From: CAXXHQ01 sp963665265
GTDB lineage: Bacteria > Planctomycetota > Planctomycetia > Pirellulales > Thermoguttaceae
Length of the DNA: 64,000 nucleotides
Reading direction: 5' to 3'
Assembly: GCA_963665265.2 (NCBI GenBank)
Contig: OY762224.2
Coordinates: 1,488,001 to 1,552,000, forward strand
Positions 34,031 through 41,898 of the stretch are shown piece after piece; the first letter of the stretch is position 1; each line of letters starts with the position of its first letter. A program made the translations under genes and the position numbers. The notes under the pieces are model-generated. The model was not told the DNA's origin. It ran no database searches and saw nothing but the letters and a program-made list of their open reading frames with translations.

Positions 34031-34509
34031 AACACGCTCAAAAACTGCTGCGAACGGCCTATCTTATTGCGGAGTTCTATTCGGAAGATCCTTGCACGAA
34101 GAATGGCGCGGTTTTGGTCAGCGAAGATGGCCGACCGATCGCCAATGCAGCGAACAGCTTTCCGACCGGCGTCAGGCCGCGATTGGAACGACCCGAGAAA
34201 TACGCCTTCATCGAACACGCGGAACGCAATGCGATTTTCGCCGCCGCCTCTAAAGGAGAAGCCACGGTCGGCGGCACGCTCTATTGTCCGTGGTACGCCT
34301 GCGCGGACTGCGCCCGCGCGATCATTCAAGCGGGAATCGTTCGCGTGATCGGACACAAGCAGATGTTCGATCGAACGCCCGAACATTGGAAAGAATCCAT
34401 CGCCTATGGTAATGACATGTTCCGCGAGGCGGGAATTGAAACACTTCAATACGACGGGCCGATCGGCGGGTGCACGGCACTCATCAATGGGGAGGGATGG
34501 AAGCCATAA
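34027..34509 (+). CDS. dCMP deaminase (zinc cytidine/deoxycytidylate family)
   Basis: 160 residues from ATG 34027. The zinc motifs are HAERNAI (His ligand with catalytic Glu) and PWYACADC (two Cys ligands). Makes dUMP for thymidylate synthesis; with the dUTPase at 36565 it forms a thymidine supply line, though no thymidylate synthase is visible here. The stop overlaps the start of the next reading frames (TAATGTG). Confidence 0.85.
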   Translation: MKHAQKLLRTAYLIAEFYSEDPCTKNGAVLVSEDGRPIANAANSFPTGVRPRLERPEKYAFIEHAERNAIFAAASKGEATVGGTLYCPWYACADCARAIIQAGIVRVIGHKQMFDRTPEHWKESIAYGNDMFREAGIETLQYDGPIGGCTALINGEGWKP

Positions 34510-35822
34510 TGTGGATCAATATACCAACCTGTCTCTCTGTGCCGGCGGCGGCGGACTCGACCTCGGACTCGAACTTGTTTTGGGAAACCTTCGCACGGTC
34601 TGTTGGGTGGAGTGGGAAGCCTTCGCCATCAGCTACTTGGTTGAAGCGATGGAAGCGGGATGTCTGGCTCAAGCGCCTGTGTGGACGGATTTGCGAACCT
34701 TCGACGGCCGCCCTTGGCGTGGAATCGTGGATTGCCTCACTGCGGGTTATCCATGCCAGCCGTTCAGCGTCGCCGGCAAGCGTCGTGGAGAAGACGATCC
34801 TCGACACCTTTGGCCGCACGTCGCTAGAGTCATTGGCGAAGTGGAACCGTCAATCGTGTTTCTCGAAAACGTGCCCGGCCATCTTAGCCTTGGCTTCGAG
34901 AAGGTCGCCGGAGATCTTCAAGCAATGGGTTACGAAGTTACGGCGGGACTCTACTCAGCGGCGGAAATCGGCGCAAGTCACAAAAGGGAGCGACTTTTCA
35001 TTGTGGCGCAGTCCGACAAGCCAGCAACCTGGAGTGGACGCCGACAAACTGACCACGAAGGACGGCAAACCGGTGATGACCGTGGATCAACGTCTCTATC
35101 TCAACGGCCTTCATCGGATGGTGGGGCTGCCGCAGCAAACGGCCATCTTCCACAGAACTCTCTGGGCGACGCCGAGGGCGGAGGAGCGGCGCCAGTACAA
35201 CAGCCGGGACAGCCATGCGGCGTTGAGTCGTCAAGCGCCGCTGTGGCCGACGCCGAATGTTCCGAACGGCGGCCGAACGGTTCCCGAACAGCAGATGCTG
35301 TCGGGGAAGAGTGCCGGCGGGAGGAAGATTCAGAAGCCCCTAACTCGGACGGCGGAGCTTTGGCCGACGCCGCGAACGATCACCGGTGGGGCGGAATCGG
35401 CGAAACGGAAGAAGGAATTAGGCCGGAGGAATTCGGGCGGAGGCGATCTGCAAGCTGCAACGCAAACCTGGGCGATGTCCAAAAACTCGGATTGCGGGCC
35501 GGAACCAGCGACGGAGACGTTCAGCAAGAATCCCTATCCTTTGAACGAAGTGACTTGCCGCTCTTCCCGCCCCGTCCCGGAGAAATCGAATCATGGCGGA
35601 AAGTCCTCGAAATCGATCCGTCGCTTGAACCCGCGATTTGTGGCATGGTTGATGGGATGGCCTCACATCGACTCAGGCTTCTCGGCAACGGAGTGGTTCC
35701 TTTACAGGCAGCGTATGCGTTCTGCTCTCTGTGGTCTAGTCTCCAACATAAAGGAACCGAATGATTCTTGCTCCAAACCAAGTGTATTGCGCAAAAGCAG
35801 AATCGCTCTTTCAGAACCTTGA
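34509..35822 (+). CDS. Overlapping +1 frame, LWPTP-type protein (possible overprinted gene)
   Basis: ATG 34509 opens a 437-codon frame, one base out of register with the methyltransferase, with no stop until 35822. From about 34,995 it reads like a known phage protein type: SLWRSPTSQQPGVDADKLTT, KDGKPVMTVDQRLYLNGLHR, then LWATP (35160), LWPTP (35241 and 35358), and LNPRFVAWLMGWP (35625-35663). These coincide base by base with ADA repeats and the pre-motif X region of the methyltransferase. The first 160 residues do not look natural, so real translation, if any, may begin internally or by frameshift. Confidence 0.45.
   Translation: MWINIPTCLSVPAAADSTSDSNLFWETFARSVGWSGKPSPSATWLKRWKRDVWLKRLCGRICEPSTAALGVESWIASLRVIHASRSASPASVVEKTILDTFGRTSLESLAKWNRQSCFSKTCPAILALASRRSPEIFKQWVTKLRRDSTQRRKSAQVTKGSDFSLWRSPTSQQPGVDADKLTTKDGKPVMTVDQRLYLNGLHRMVGLPQQTAIFHRTLWATPRAEERRQYNSRDSHAALSRQAPLWPTPNVPNGGRTVPEQQMLSGKSAGGRKIQKPLTRTAELWPTPRTITGGAESAKRKKELGRRNSGGGDLQAATQTWAMSKNSDCGPEPATETFSKNPYPLNEVTCRSSRPVPEKSNHGGKSSKSIRRLNPRFVAWLMGWPHIDSGFSATEWFLYRQRMRSALCGLVSNIKEPNDSCSKPSVLRKSRIALSEP
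34511..35764 (+). CDS. DNA (cytosine-5) methyltransferase
   Basis: 417 residues if started at GTG 34511; ATG 34487 is an alternative. Motif I LSLCAGGGGLDLGLEL, motif IV GYPCQPFSVAGKRRG (C82 nucleophile), motif VI IVFLENVPGH, motif VIII KRERLFIVAQ and motif X RLRLLGNGVVPLQAAYAF are all in order. Between VIII and X lies a Ser/Ala/Asp-rich target-recognition region with repeated ADA units. It methylates cytosine in phage DNA, likely for protection from host restriction. The +1 frame is open across the whole gene (separate entry). Stop overlaps the next gene (ATGA). Confidence 0.85.
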   Translation: MDQYTNLSLCAGGGGLDLGLELVLGNLRTVCWVEWEAFAISYLVEAMEAGCLAQAPVWTDLRTFDGRPWRGIVDCLTAGYPCQPFSVAGKRRGEDDPRHLWPHVARVIGEVEPSIVFLENVPGHLSLGFEKVAGDLQAMGYEVTAGLYSAAEIGASHKRERLFIVAQSDKPATWSGRRQTDHEGRQTGDDRGSTSLSQRPSSDGGAAAANGHLPQNSLGDAEGGGAAPVQQPGQPCGVESSSAAVADAECSERRPNGSRTADAVGEECRREEDSEAPNSDGGALADAANDHRWGGIGETEEGIRPEEFGRRRSASCNANLGDVQKLGLRAGTSDGDVQQESLSFERSDLPLFPPRPGEIESWRKVLEIDPSLEPAICGMVDGMASHRLRLLGNGVVPLQAAYAFCSLWSSLQHKGTE

Positions 35823-36555
35823 AGACGCCTCGGCGTCGTTGATCGTAGCCGATCCGCCGTATGGAATCGGCTATCACTCGAATCACTACAAGGACAAGAA
35901 TCCCCATGCTCCGATCTGCAACGATTGGAATTTTCAGATCGGCACGTTCTTACGGGAAGCCGCCCGCGTGTTGACGAACGGCGGGGCAATGTACCTGTTC
36001 TGTCGGTGGGACGTAAGCCCGTTGTGGGCGCCTTTCATCGCTCCATGCGACCTCAAACTCAAAACAATTATCGCGTGGGTAAAAGACAATTGGACGGCAG
36101 GCGATTTGACCGGCAGCTTCGGAAACCAATACGAACAAGTCTTGTTCGTCACCAAGGGGCGTCATACCCTTCGCGGCAAAAGGTGGTCCAACGTTTGGAC
36201 GTTTCCCCGCGTTCCCGCCAAGAAGTTGCTGCATCCGGCTCAGAAGCCCACGGAATTACTGGAACGAGCCATCATGGCGTCCTCGGACGAAGGCGACTTG
36301 GTTCTTGATCCGTTCTGCGGATCAGGTAGCACTGGGGAAGCCTGCATGAGAACAGGGCGACGGTTCATTCTCGGCGACATTGACGAGAAGATGGCGGTTC
36401 TGTCAAAGAAGCGCCTCGGCTTGCCGGTGGAGGATGTGAAGCAAGAGATTGTCGAGACGCCTTCCTTCGCGCCCGAAGCTCCTGATTGGAACATTCACCC
36501 CGAAGATTTGCTGGCGATCCGTGATTTGATGGCCGTAAACGCTTCACAACTTTAG
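35761..36555 (+). CDS. DNA N4/N6 methyltransferase (DPPY type)
   Basis: 264 residues, ATGA-coupled to the C5 enzyme. Motif IV VADPPYGIGYH (D31) precedes the SAM-binding motif I VLDPFCGSGSTGEACM, the order of beta-class amino-methyltransferases; HPAQKPTELLERAI is the usual motif X region. Modifies adenine-N6 or cytosine-N4 in DNA. No restriction endonuclease is adjacent, so it is an orphan enzyme likely for anti-restriction or regulation. One of four methyltransferases in the prophage. Confidence 0.85.
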   Translation: MILAPNQVYCAKAESLFQNLEDASASLIVADPPYGIGYHSNHYKDKNPHAPICNDWNFQIGTFLREAARVLTNGGAMYLFCRWDVSPLWAPFIAPCDLKLKTIIAWVKDNWTAGDLTGSFGNQYEQVLFVTKGRHTLRGKRWSNVWTFPRVPAKKLLHPAQKPTELLERAIMASSDEGDLVLDPFCGSGSTGEACMRTGRRFILGDIDEKMAVLSKKRLGLPVEDVKQEIVETPSFAPEAPDWNIHPEDLLAIRDLMAVNASQL

Positions 36556-36564
36556 AAAGCCGAC

Positions 36565-36978
36565 ATGATTCGAGTTAAGCTACTGAATTCCGATGCGAAG
36601 CTGCCGACACGTTCCTATCACTCGGCCGGCTACGATTTGTATGCATCCGAGAGTATTGAATGTCCGCCAGGCAAGGTGACTTCGGTTTCAACTGGAGTCG
36701 CCGCTGAGTTGCCGCCTGGGCTCGCCGCTTTGGTTTGGGATCGGAGCGGAATGGGTAAAAAGGGCCTGACCGTGTTCGGCGGCGTGATCGATGAGGACTA
36801 TCGAGGCGAGTGGCTGGTCATGCTTTACAACTCAACCGCTGAAAACTACGTCATCAACCGGCATGATCGAGTCGCTCAATTTCTGCTCCAGGAAGTCAAA
36901 TACGAACCAGTTGAAGAAGTTCAGGAGTTGTCGGATACGACGCGAGGGGAGGCTGGGTTCTCTAGCACTGGCCGATGA
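36565..36978 (+). CDS. dut: dUTP pyrophosphatase
   Basis: 137 residues with all five dUTPase motifs: AGYDLYA, WDRSGMGKKGL, GVIDEDYRGEW, NRHDRVAQFLL and the C-terminal arm RGEAGFSSTGR. Trimeric enzyme that removes dUTP and makes dUMP. Nine bases separate it from the methyltransferase; it overlaps the next gene by 4 bases (ATGA). Works with the dCMP deaminase at 34027. Confidence 0.9.
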   Translation: MIRVKLLNSDAKLPTRSYHSAGYDLYASESIECPPGKVTSVSTGVAAELPPGLAALVWDRSGMGKKGLTVFGGVIDEDYRGEWLVMLYNSTAENYVINRHDRVAQFLLQEVKYEPVEEVQELSDTTRGEAGFSSTGR

Positions 36979-37778
36979 TTGTCGCTCCCGTGACCTATCA
37001 GGGCGCAAAGCAACGATATGCTGCGACGATCATCGACGCGATCAAGCCGCGATTTGACGAACCATTTTACGATCTCTGCTGCGGTAGCGGCGCGGTCTCC
37101 ATCGAACTTGTCAATCGCGGCTTCGACCCAAGACTGCTTAGCATGCTTGACTCCGGCCCGTGGGGCATCTTCTGGCAAGCGATCGGCGAGGGGAGTTTCG
37201 ACCTAACCCGTTTCCGCGAACTGCTCGATGATGTTCCCGATCGGCCGTTGATCCAAGATTATTCCCGTCGGCTTTCCCAACAGTCCGCCCACAAGGATAC
37301 GCCCTACGTTTACCTAATTTTGCAGGCGTGCGCCTTCGGAGGCAAGGCTATTTGGATTGAGGACGGTCGATGGAAGAATACGTCTTTTCGCAGCTTCTGG
37401 CAACCGAACGGCGTTGCCAAGCGGAAATCTCCCGTCAATCCCATGATCCCGCTTCCGCATACGCTTTTCGATCGCGTAGCTACGATTTGCGAGAGGATGC
37501 GCGGCGTTCGCGGCTACTGTCTCGACATCAGCCTTTTTGAGCCGGGCGAGGGCGCGATCTACATCGATCCGCCCTATTCCGGCGCCACGGGCTACGGCGA
37601 TAAATGCGATGTGAAGGCCTATGCCGCTCGGCGCGACTGCTGGGTGTCCGAGGCCAAGCCTCTCTCCAAGGACGCGATACTCCTTGCCGATAGTAAGAGC
37701 CGTAAGCGAGGCGGCATCTCCGGCAATCGCTCCTCACCCAACGAGGAATGGTTGTCGCACTTTGCATCTGGTGCATGA
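36975..37778 (+). CDS. DNA adenine methyltransferase, D12 class (Dam-like)
   Basis: 267 residues. Motif X/N-terminal TYQGAKQRYAATII, motif I FYDLCCGSGAVSIELV, and motif IV AIYIDPPYSGATGYGDK are clear; ADSKSRKRGGISGNRSSPNEEW at the end matches phage D12 enzymes. Methylates adenine at N6 in a short site, likely GATC-like. Orphan, with no paired nuclease. Located in the methyltransferase cluster. Confidence 0.8.
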   Translation: MIVAPVTYQGAKQRYAATIIDAIKPRFDEPFYDLCCGSGAVSIELVNRGFDPRLLSMLDSGPWGIFWQAIGEGSFDLTRFRELLDDVPDRPLIQDYSRRLSQQSAHKDTPYVYLILQACAFGGKAIWIEDGRWKNTSFRSFWQPNGVAKRKSPVNPMIPLPHTLFDRVATICERMRGVRGYCLDISLFEPGEGAIYIDPPYSGATGYGDKCDVKAYAARRDCWVSEAKPLSKDAILLADSKSRKRGGISGNRSSPNEEWLSHFASGA

Positions 37779-37905
37779 AAAATGGCGGAGAGTATTAGCC
37801 GCGCGAAGGAGGGCTTTACGATGCCCGCGTCCGAGATGTCAAGGCGATCAGATAGATTCCGGATAACCATAACGAGGAGTGAAACTTGGAGGAGATTATC
37901 GATCC

Positions 37906-38420
37906 ATGCCTCAATTGATTCTATCGACTTGCCTTTGCCTTGCCGCTATTGGCCGCGTGCCTGACGGATCGGTGATCTTTTTTCAGGGAGGCCCGTTGGA
38001 GAGGCCAATCGCCAAACGCACTGCAAGTCAGCTCACGCACGCGGCGATCGTACTTTACCAGGACAAACTTCCGTGGGTTTATGAGGCCGCTCCGCCATGC
38101 GTGCGGCGAACGCCGCTGGCTATCTATCTCCGCAACTTTGAGGAAAGAAGTCGGAAACGCCGCAGACACGAACGGTCTTGGTTCATCGTCGAGCCGCAAA
38201 CACCTTACTCCGTATCCGAACTCTCAGCGATGAAACGGTACGCGGACTCGCAGTTGGGACGCTCGTACATGTTGCGTGGATGGTGGCAGGATCGAGAGAC
38301 GCGAGGCGTCTTCTGCTCCGAGTATGCGGGGAACGTCATCGAGCGCTCAGGCAGGATCGTTTCCTCGCAATACCACGAATCGCCGGGAAGTCTCTATCGA
38401 AAGCTTGTTTCGCTCTATGA
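37906..38420 (+). CDS. NlpC/P60-like (YiiX-type) papain-fold protein, frame problem at end
   Basis: ATG 37906 follows GGAGGAG by 12 bases. An N-terminal hydrophobic stretch (LILSTCLCLAAIG) may be a signal. The fold is indicated by SVIFFQGG, SQLTHAAIVL (His) and GVFCSEYAGNVIERSG (Cys), the permuted order of YiiX-type enzymes that cut amide or ester bonds in peptidoglycan or lipids. In frame, the protein runs a further 490 bases across the next gene as an Arg/Ser-rich tail. A -1 shift in the GTTT near 38407 would give KLVFAL and a TGA overlapping the next ATG. Confidence 0.6.
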
Positions 38421-39199
38421 ACTGTCAATTGATAAACATGGACTGCTTGGAATACCTCAAGAACGTAACGTCGCAATGGACGACGGCGTTCGCCGATCCG
38501 CCGGACAACATTGGTCTGGGCTATGCAAACTACAAGGACAAGCATCCGGATCACGTATATGTCGAGTTGCTGCGGCAATGGATGAACACGTTCATTTTGC
38601 GGGCAAAGACGGTCTGGTTCAGCTACAACGCGAAATGGACCTTCGAGGTCGGAAAGATCGTCAGCGAGCTATTGGACCTGCATCGCGGAGACGTCGAGGC
38701 GAAGCATTGCATTCAGGTCTTCACGTTTGGCCAACACAACCATCGCGATTTGGGAAACAATCATCGTCCGCTGCTGCGTCTGCGCCGGCAGGACGCTCCG
38801 CTTCTACCGGACGCCATCCGCGTGCCAAGCTGGCGACAGGAGAACGGCGACAAGCGAGCCGATCCGCGAGGCCGGGTTCCCGGCGACGTGTTCGACATGC
38901 AGTACCCTGAACCGGGGGATGTTTTCGATTTTCCGAGAGTCACCGGTAATTCCGCGCAGCGATGCAATTGGCATCCGACGCAGTTGCATGAGCAACTCGT
39001 CGAACGCTGCGTCAAGCTCACGACGCCGCCCGGCGAACCGGTCCTTGACCCATTCGGCGGAACCGGCACGACGTTACGAGTTTGCAAAACCCTCGGCAAC
39101 CCATGCGACATTCTCGAAATCGACCGGAGCTACTGCGAGAGGATCGCGGAGGAAAACGGTCTCAAATCGCACGAGGGCCATTGGGCATGCTCGTTATAA
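38417..39199 (+). CDS. DNA methyltransferase, DPPDNIGL type
   Basis: 260 residues from ATG 38417. Motif IV is AFADPPDNIGLGYANY (D27; the Tyr of DPPY is replaced by Asp, as in a known phage subgroup), and motif I is VLDPFGGTGTTLRVCKTLG. HPTQLHEQLVERCV is the region before motif I. Amino-methyltransferase on adenine or cytosine. Overlaps the next gene by 13 bases. Fourth methyltransferase of the cluster. Confidence 0.8.
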   Translation: MNCQLINMDCLEYLKNVTSQWTTAFADPPDNIGLGYANYKDKHPDHVYVELLRQWMNTFILRAKTVWFSYNAKWTFEVGKIVSELLDLHRGDVEAKHCIQVFTFGQHNHRDLGNNHRPLLRLRRQDAPLLPDAIRVPSWRQENGDKRADPRGRVPGDVFDMQYPEPGDVFDFPRVTGNSAQRCNWHPTQLHEQLVERCVKLTTPPGEPVLDPFGGTGTTLRVCKTLGNPCDILEIDRSYCERIAEENGLKSHEGHWACSL

Positions 39200-39462
39200 A
39201 AATCGAATTGCATTCCGCCGTCACCGGCGAGATTAAGACGATAGCGACCGGCGCGATCGTTAACACCGGCGCAGGGACGCTCACCCAAGGCGACTATCGA
39301 GTGGAGTTGCGAAACGCCCTTGGCCGTCCCTGGAAGTCCGGGACAGTGAAGGGCTTCCCTCGCAAGCGACTTCTAGCGTGGGATTTATTGGCGCGTGCGC
39401 TATATAACGTCTTAGGAAAACGCAACGGTCTGCCACATAACGAAAATGTGACGGAAAAGTAG
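39187..39462 (+). CDS. Small phage protein, VIKIELHSAVTGE type
   Basis: 91 residues from ATG 39187. Sequence LVIKIELHSAVTGEIKTIAT, then DYRVELRNALG and FPRKRLLAWDLLARAL, is shared by a family of short phage proteins of unknown function. Probably a small beta-sandwich with a C-terminal helix. The predicted end GKRNGLPHNENVTEK is polar. Confidence 0.65.
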   Translation: MLVIKIELHSAVTGEIKTIATGAIVNTGAGTLTQGDYRVELRNALGRPWKSGTVKGFPRKRLLAWDLLARALYNVLGKRNGLPHNENVTEK

Positions 39463-39492
39463 GTTGTGATTCGTTGTCTAAAGGAGAAACGA

Positions 39493-39726
39493 GTGACAGT
39501 GACAGACTGTGTGGGCCGTGAAATCAAGGCTGGATGCTCCATCCTGTATCCCGTGCGACGTGGCTCGCGTATGTGGATGTCCCGCATGCAAGTGCAACGG
39601 GTGATTCCGTCTGCCAGGCCTTATGTGTCGGGTTTCAACAGTGACGGTCGCCGAGTGAACGTGCGCAACCTTAATATGGTAGTCGTGAACGTTCCCTTGG
39701 GGATTCAGTACGAGACTGCCGCGTAA
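39493..39726 (+). CDS. Hypothetical phage protein (77 aa, GTG start)
   Basis: GTG 39493 lies 6 bases after GGAG and is preferred over an in-frame GTG at 39466. The protein has a compact beta-rich sequence, VGREIKAGCSILYPVRRGSR, then RMQVQRVIPSARPYVSGFNS. No membrane segment. Unknown function. Confidence 0.5.
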   Translation: MTVTDCVGREIKAGCSILYPVRRGSRMWMSRMQVQRVIPSARPYVSGFNSDGRRVNVRNLNMVVVNVPLGIQYETAA

Positions 39727-39765
39727 GTTGATCTCTTCGCCGGCCGACGGGTCGAAGGAAGGCAA

Positions 39766-39942
39766 ATGCCCAAGTATCCAAAGATCAGCGACGACCCGAA
39801 GGTTCAAGAGCATTACGAGTTGTGCCGTAGGAACGGTGCCACTCACAAGATGGCTGAACTATTGGCCCTTGGTCGGCCGCCGGTGATTCGTAACACCTAC
39901 AGTCCGCTTCACCCCCGTCGTAATCGAGGACGTGGCTATTAA
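39766..39942 (+). CDS. Short phage protein (58 aa)
   Basis: ATG 39766 with GAAGGAAGG just upstream; TAA at 39940-39942. Begins MPKYPKISDDPKVQEHYELC, continues THKMAELLALGRPP, and ends with an Arg-rich tail (HPRRNRGRGY). Start, ribosome-binding site and tight spacing to its neighbours support a real gene. Function unknown. Confidence 0.6.
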   Translation: MPKYPKISDDPKVQEHYELCRRNGATHKMAELLALGRPPVIRNTYSPLHPRRNRGRGY

Positions 39943-39959
39943 CTGACAGGAGAACGATC

Positions 39960-40940
39960 GTGACCAACTATCGCGGAAAAGTTCTGACTATTTCGCCAAC
40001 GGGCGAGGGCGGCCGAATCAACGAGTACGTCTGCACGGCGCACTATGCCGACCATGTCGAAATCGTGCCGACGCATCCAGGCGCCGAAGGAATGGCGTTC
40101 CCGCCAATTCCGCTGTCGGGGCCGGGCCTCGTGGGCGTGATCTACAACTGGCGAGAAGACGCTGATTTAATTCGACGAGTTAAGGATCGCTGCGCCGCGA
40201 CGCTTCACGGATTAGATGGAGATCGCGGTTTCTTCTTCGGTCTTTTTCCCGGCAGCGCTATCCGGGGCACGCGGCAGAATGTCGCAAAGAACCTTGTTCG
40301 CCTCCGATCTCTCGAAGGAGACCAATCGGCGACCGTGAAAAGCCCTTCTCCGAGCTCGGCGTTAAATCAAGTATTCGACGACTTTTTTGGAAACGGCAAG
40401 GACGTTATTGGCGAAGTTCACGATTCCGCTCTTCTCACCAAGATGCCCAAGATCGGCACGAACCCCAACTACATCGGCAAACTCGTCTTCATCGAGGTTC
40501 CCTTGGAATGCGATGACGGAACTGGCGACAGCGGCGAGTACGTCGTCATTCAGCAATCAGCGGATTCGCTCTATGCCTTGCGAACCGCCTCTTGCCAAGC
40601 TGGCCTTGAGGTCGTTCGCATTCCTTTCGTGGTCGGCGGAAAGGCGATCGCCATTCTTGATTCCTACAATGACGACGCTTTTATCGAGGAGTTCATCGAA
40701 CGGCTCGACGAAATGGACGCCGATGATTTCAAAGTCATCGAGTGCGACCTATCTGAAACCGCGAGTCGTCAACTCTCTCGGACGCTCGAAAAGAACCTGA
40801 GCCGTCGCGCCAAGTCGATGAAGACTTCCAACGCAATGGATGAACTGTTCGGCGTTCCCGGTCGTACTAGCGGCCCTTCTTCCAATCAAGCGGATGATCG
40901 CCTTCTTCAGAATGAATGTAGCGGTCGCTACGACAAATAA
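39960..40940 (+). CDS. Hypothetical phage protein (326 aa)
   Basis: GTG start with AGGAG 8 bases upstream. The N-terminal 120 residues are beta-rich (GKVLTISPTGEGGRINEYVC, FFFGLFPGSAIRG), and a region at 190-265 (EYVVIQQSADSLYALRTASC) is followed by an acidic helical part (DDAFIEEFIERLDEMDADDF). The C-terminus is disordered. No catalytic motif recognised. Confidence 0.5.
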   Translation: MTNYRGKVLTISPTGEGGRINEYVCTAHYADHVEIVPTHPGAEGMAFPPIPLSGPGLVGVIYNWREDADLIRRVKDRCAATLHGLDGDRGFFFGLFPGSAIRGTRQNVAKNLVRLRSLEGDQSATVKSPSPSSALNQVFDDFFGNGKDVIGEVHDSALLTKMPKIGTNPNYIGKLVFIEVPLECDDGTGDSGEYVVIQQSADSLYALRTASCQAGLEVVRIPFVVGGKAIAILDSYNDDAFIEEFIERLDEMDADDFKVIECDLSETASRQLSRTLEKNLSRRAKSMKTSNAMDELFGVPGRTSGPSSNQADDRLLQNECSGRYDK

Positions 40941-41020
40941 CTGAGTCGAACGCGGCGATCGTACTCAAAACCCTCCGGGGCGGTCACAAGCCCCGGAGGC
41001 GTCTCTGAGAAAGGCTCCGG

Positions 41021-41737
41021 ATGAAGTTTAAGCGGAGAAAGAAGCGTGGTCAGAACCAGAAAGTCAGCAAGTATTGGTTCTGTGAAGAGGGCTACCGGAT
41101 CGTTTGGCGCACGGAGATATGCGGGGTCAAGGTTCCCGCAAGATTTCATGCGTGCGTCCGCGCGGTCGTTCCATGCTACGGCGGCAGGGAATGCGAGCCT
41201 TTTGAGATGTGGGATTGCGTAAGCAATAAGCCGCGTCTCTACAAGACCCTGAAAGCGGCCGAAGAGGACTGCGAGCGCCACAGGCGGAAATGGGCCGAAG
41301 CCTGTGAGGCCACGGGCGTTCGGGGCCTCACCGAGATTTTCGGAAGACTCCCAACAACTATTCCGTTGTGGGCGAAAAAGAAGCTGCCGCGCAAAGTGTA
41401 CGACATTTTGACTCGTCCTCGGTCAGCAAACCATGTGGAGGATGAATGCGAACCAGGCTCGGAGGGTTCTTCCCGAACGTTGGACTGTTCCATCTCGCCT
41501 TCGGATGTAATGCCAGCGAACTTACCCATTGCATCGAAGGCCGAAGGCAGGGCGCAAAATAGGAACTTGACATCCAGTCAGCCTTTCCCGACCAGCGCCA
41601 AATCGTCCGATGCAAAGTCCGCAAAGAAAGCGATCAAAGCGAGAAAGAAGCCTACCGGAAAGCCAAAGCCGCTCACGACCGCAATGAATTCGTCAATAGG
41701 CTCACGAACGACCAAATCAAAACTCTCCAAGAGTTAG
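41021..41737 (+). CDS. Hypothetical phage protein, Cys-containing N-terminus
   Basis: 238 residues, GGCTCCGG upstream (weak). The first about 135 residues look natural (KYWFCEEGYRIVWRTEICGV, ACVRAVVPCYGGRECEPFEM, LKAAEEDCERHRRKWAEACE). The C-terminal 100 residues are Ser/Lys-rich and low complexity, and overlap another well-formed frame (41446-41898). The true end may therefore be uncertain. Function unknown. Confidence 0.5.
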   Translation: MKFKRRKKRGQNQKVSKYWFCEEGYRIVWRTEICGVKVPARFHACVRAVVPCYGGRECEPFEMWDCVSNKPRLYKTLKAAEEDCERHRRKWAEACEATGVRGLTEIFGRLPTTIPLWAKKKLPRKVYDILTRPRSANHVEDECEPGSEGSSRTLDCSISPSDVMPANLPIASKAEGRAQNRNLTSSQPFPTSAKSSDAKSAKKAIKARKKPTGKPKPLTTAMNSSIGSRTTKSKLSKS

Positions 41738-41898
41738 GGCTATGCGGATACTCTGTCCAAATTGTGAAGAACTACTCAAGGTCAATCAAAGTGATCCATC
41801 ACAAGGATTGTGCAACGGTTGTGGTTGGTCCGGTCATCTTGGCTTGGCTCGCTGCAACCCATCGCCGCCGGTCGTACCGCCGAAAATGCCCTATGTGA
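41446..41898 (+). CDS. Amber-interrupted overlapping frame
   Basis: ATG 41446 is preceded by GGAGG at ideal distance. 38 codons (RTRLGGFFPNVGLFHLAFGC, ELTHCIEGRRQGAK) end at TAG 41560-41562. The same frame then stays open to TGA 41896-41898 with natural-looking sequence: FPDQRQIVRCKVRKESDQSE, YRKAKAAHDRNEFVNRLTND, VIHHKDCATVVVGPVILAWL. This could be a readthrough gene, a broken gene, or a short gene plus chance. It overlaps the tail of the previous gene and the head of the next. Confidence 0.35.

Noticed and set aside
37782..37964. 60-codon gene between the D12 methyltransferase and the NlpC-like gene
   Set aside because: No ribosome-binding site, and it overlaps the better-supported downstream start.
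38421..38910. Long Arg/Ser-rich C-terminus of the NlpC-like protein
   Set aside because: Runs entirely over a clear methyltransferase gene and has low-complexity shadow composition; a frameshift is the better explanation.
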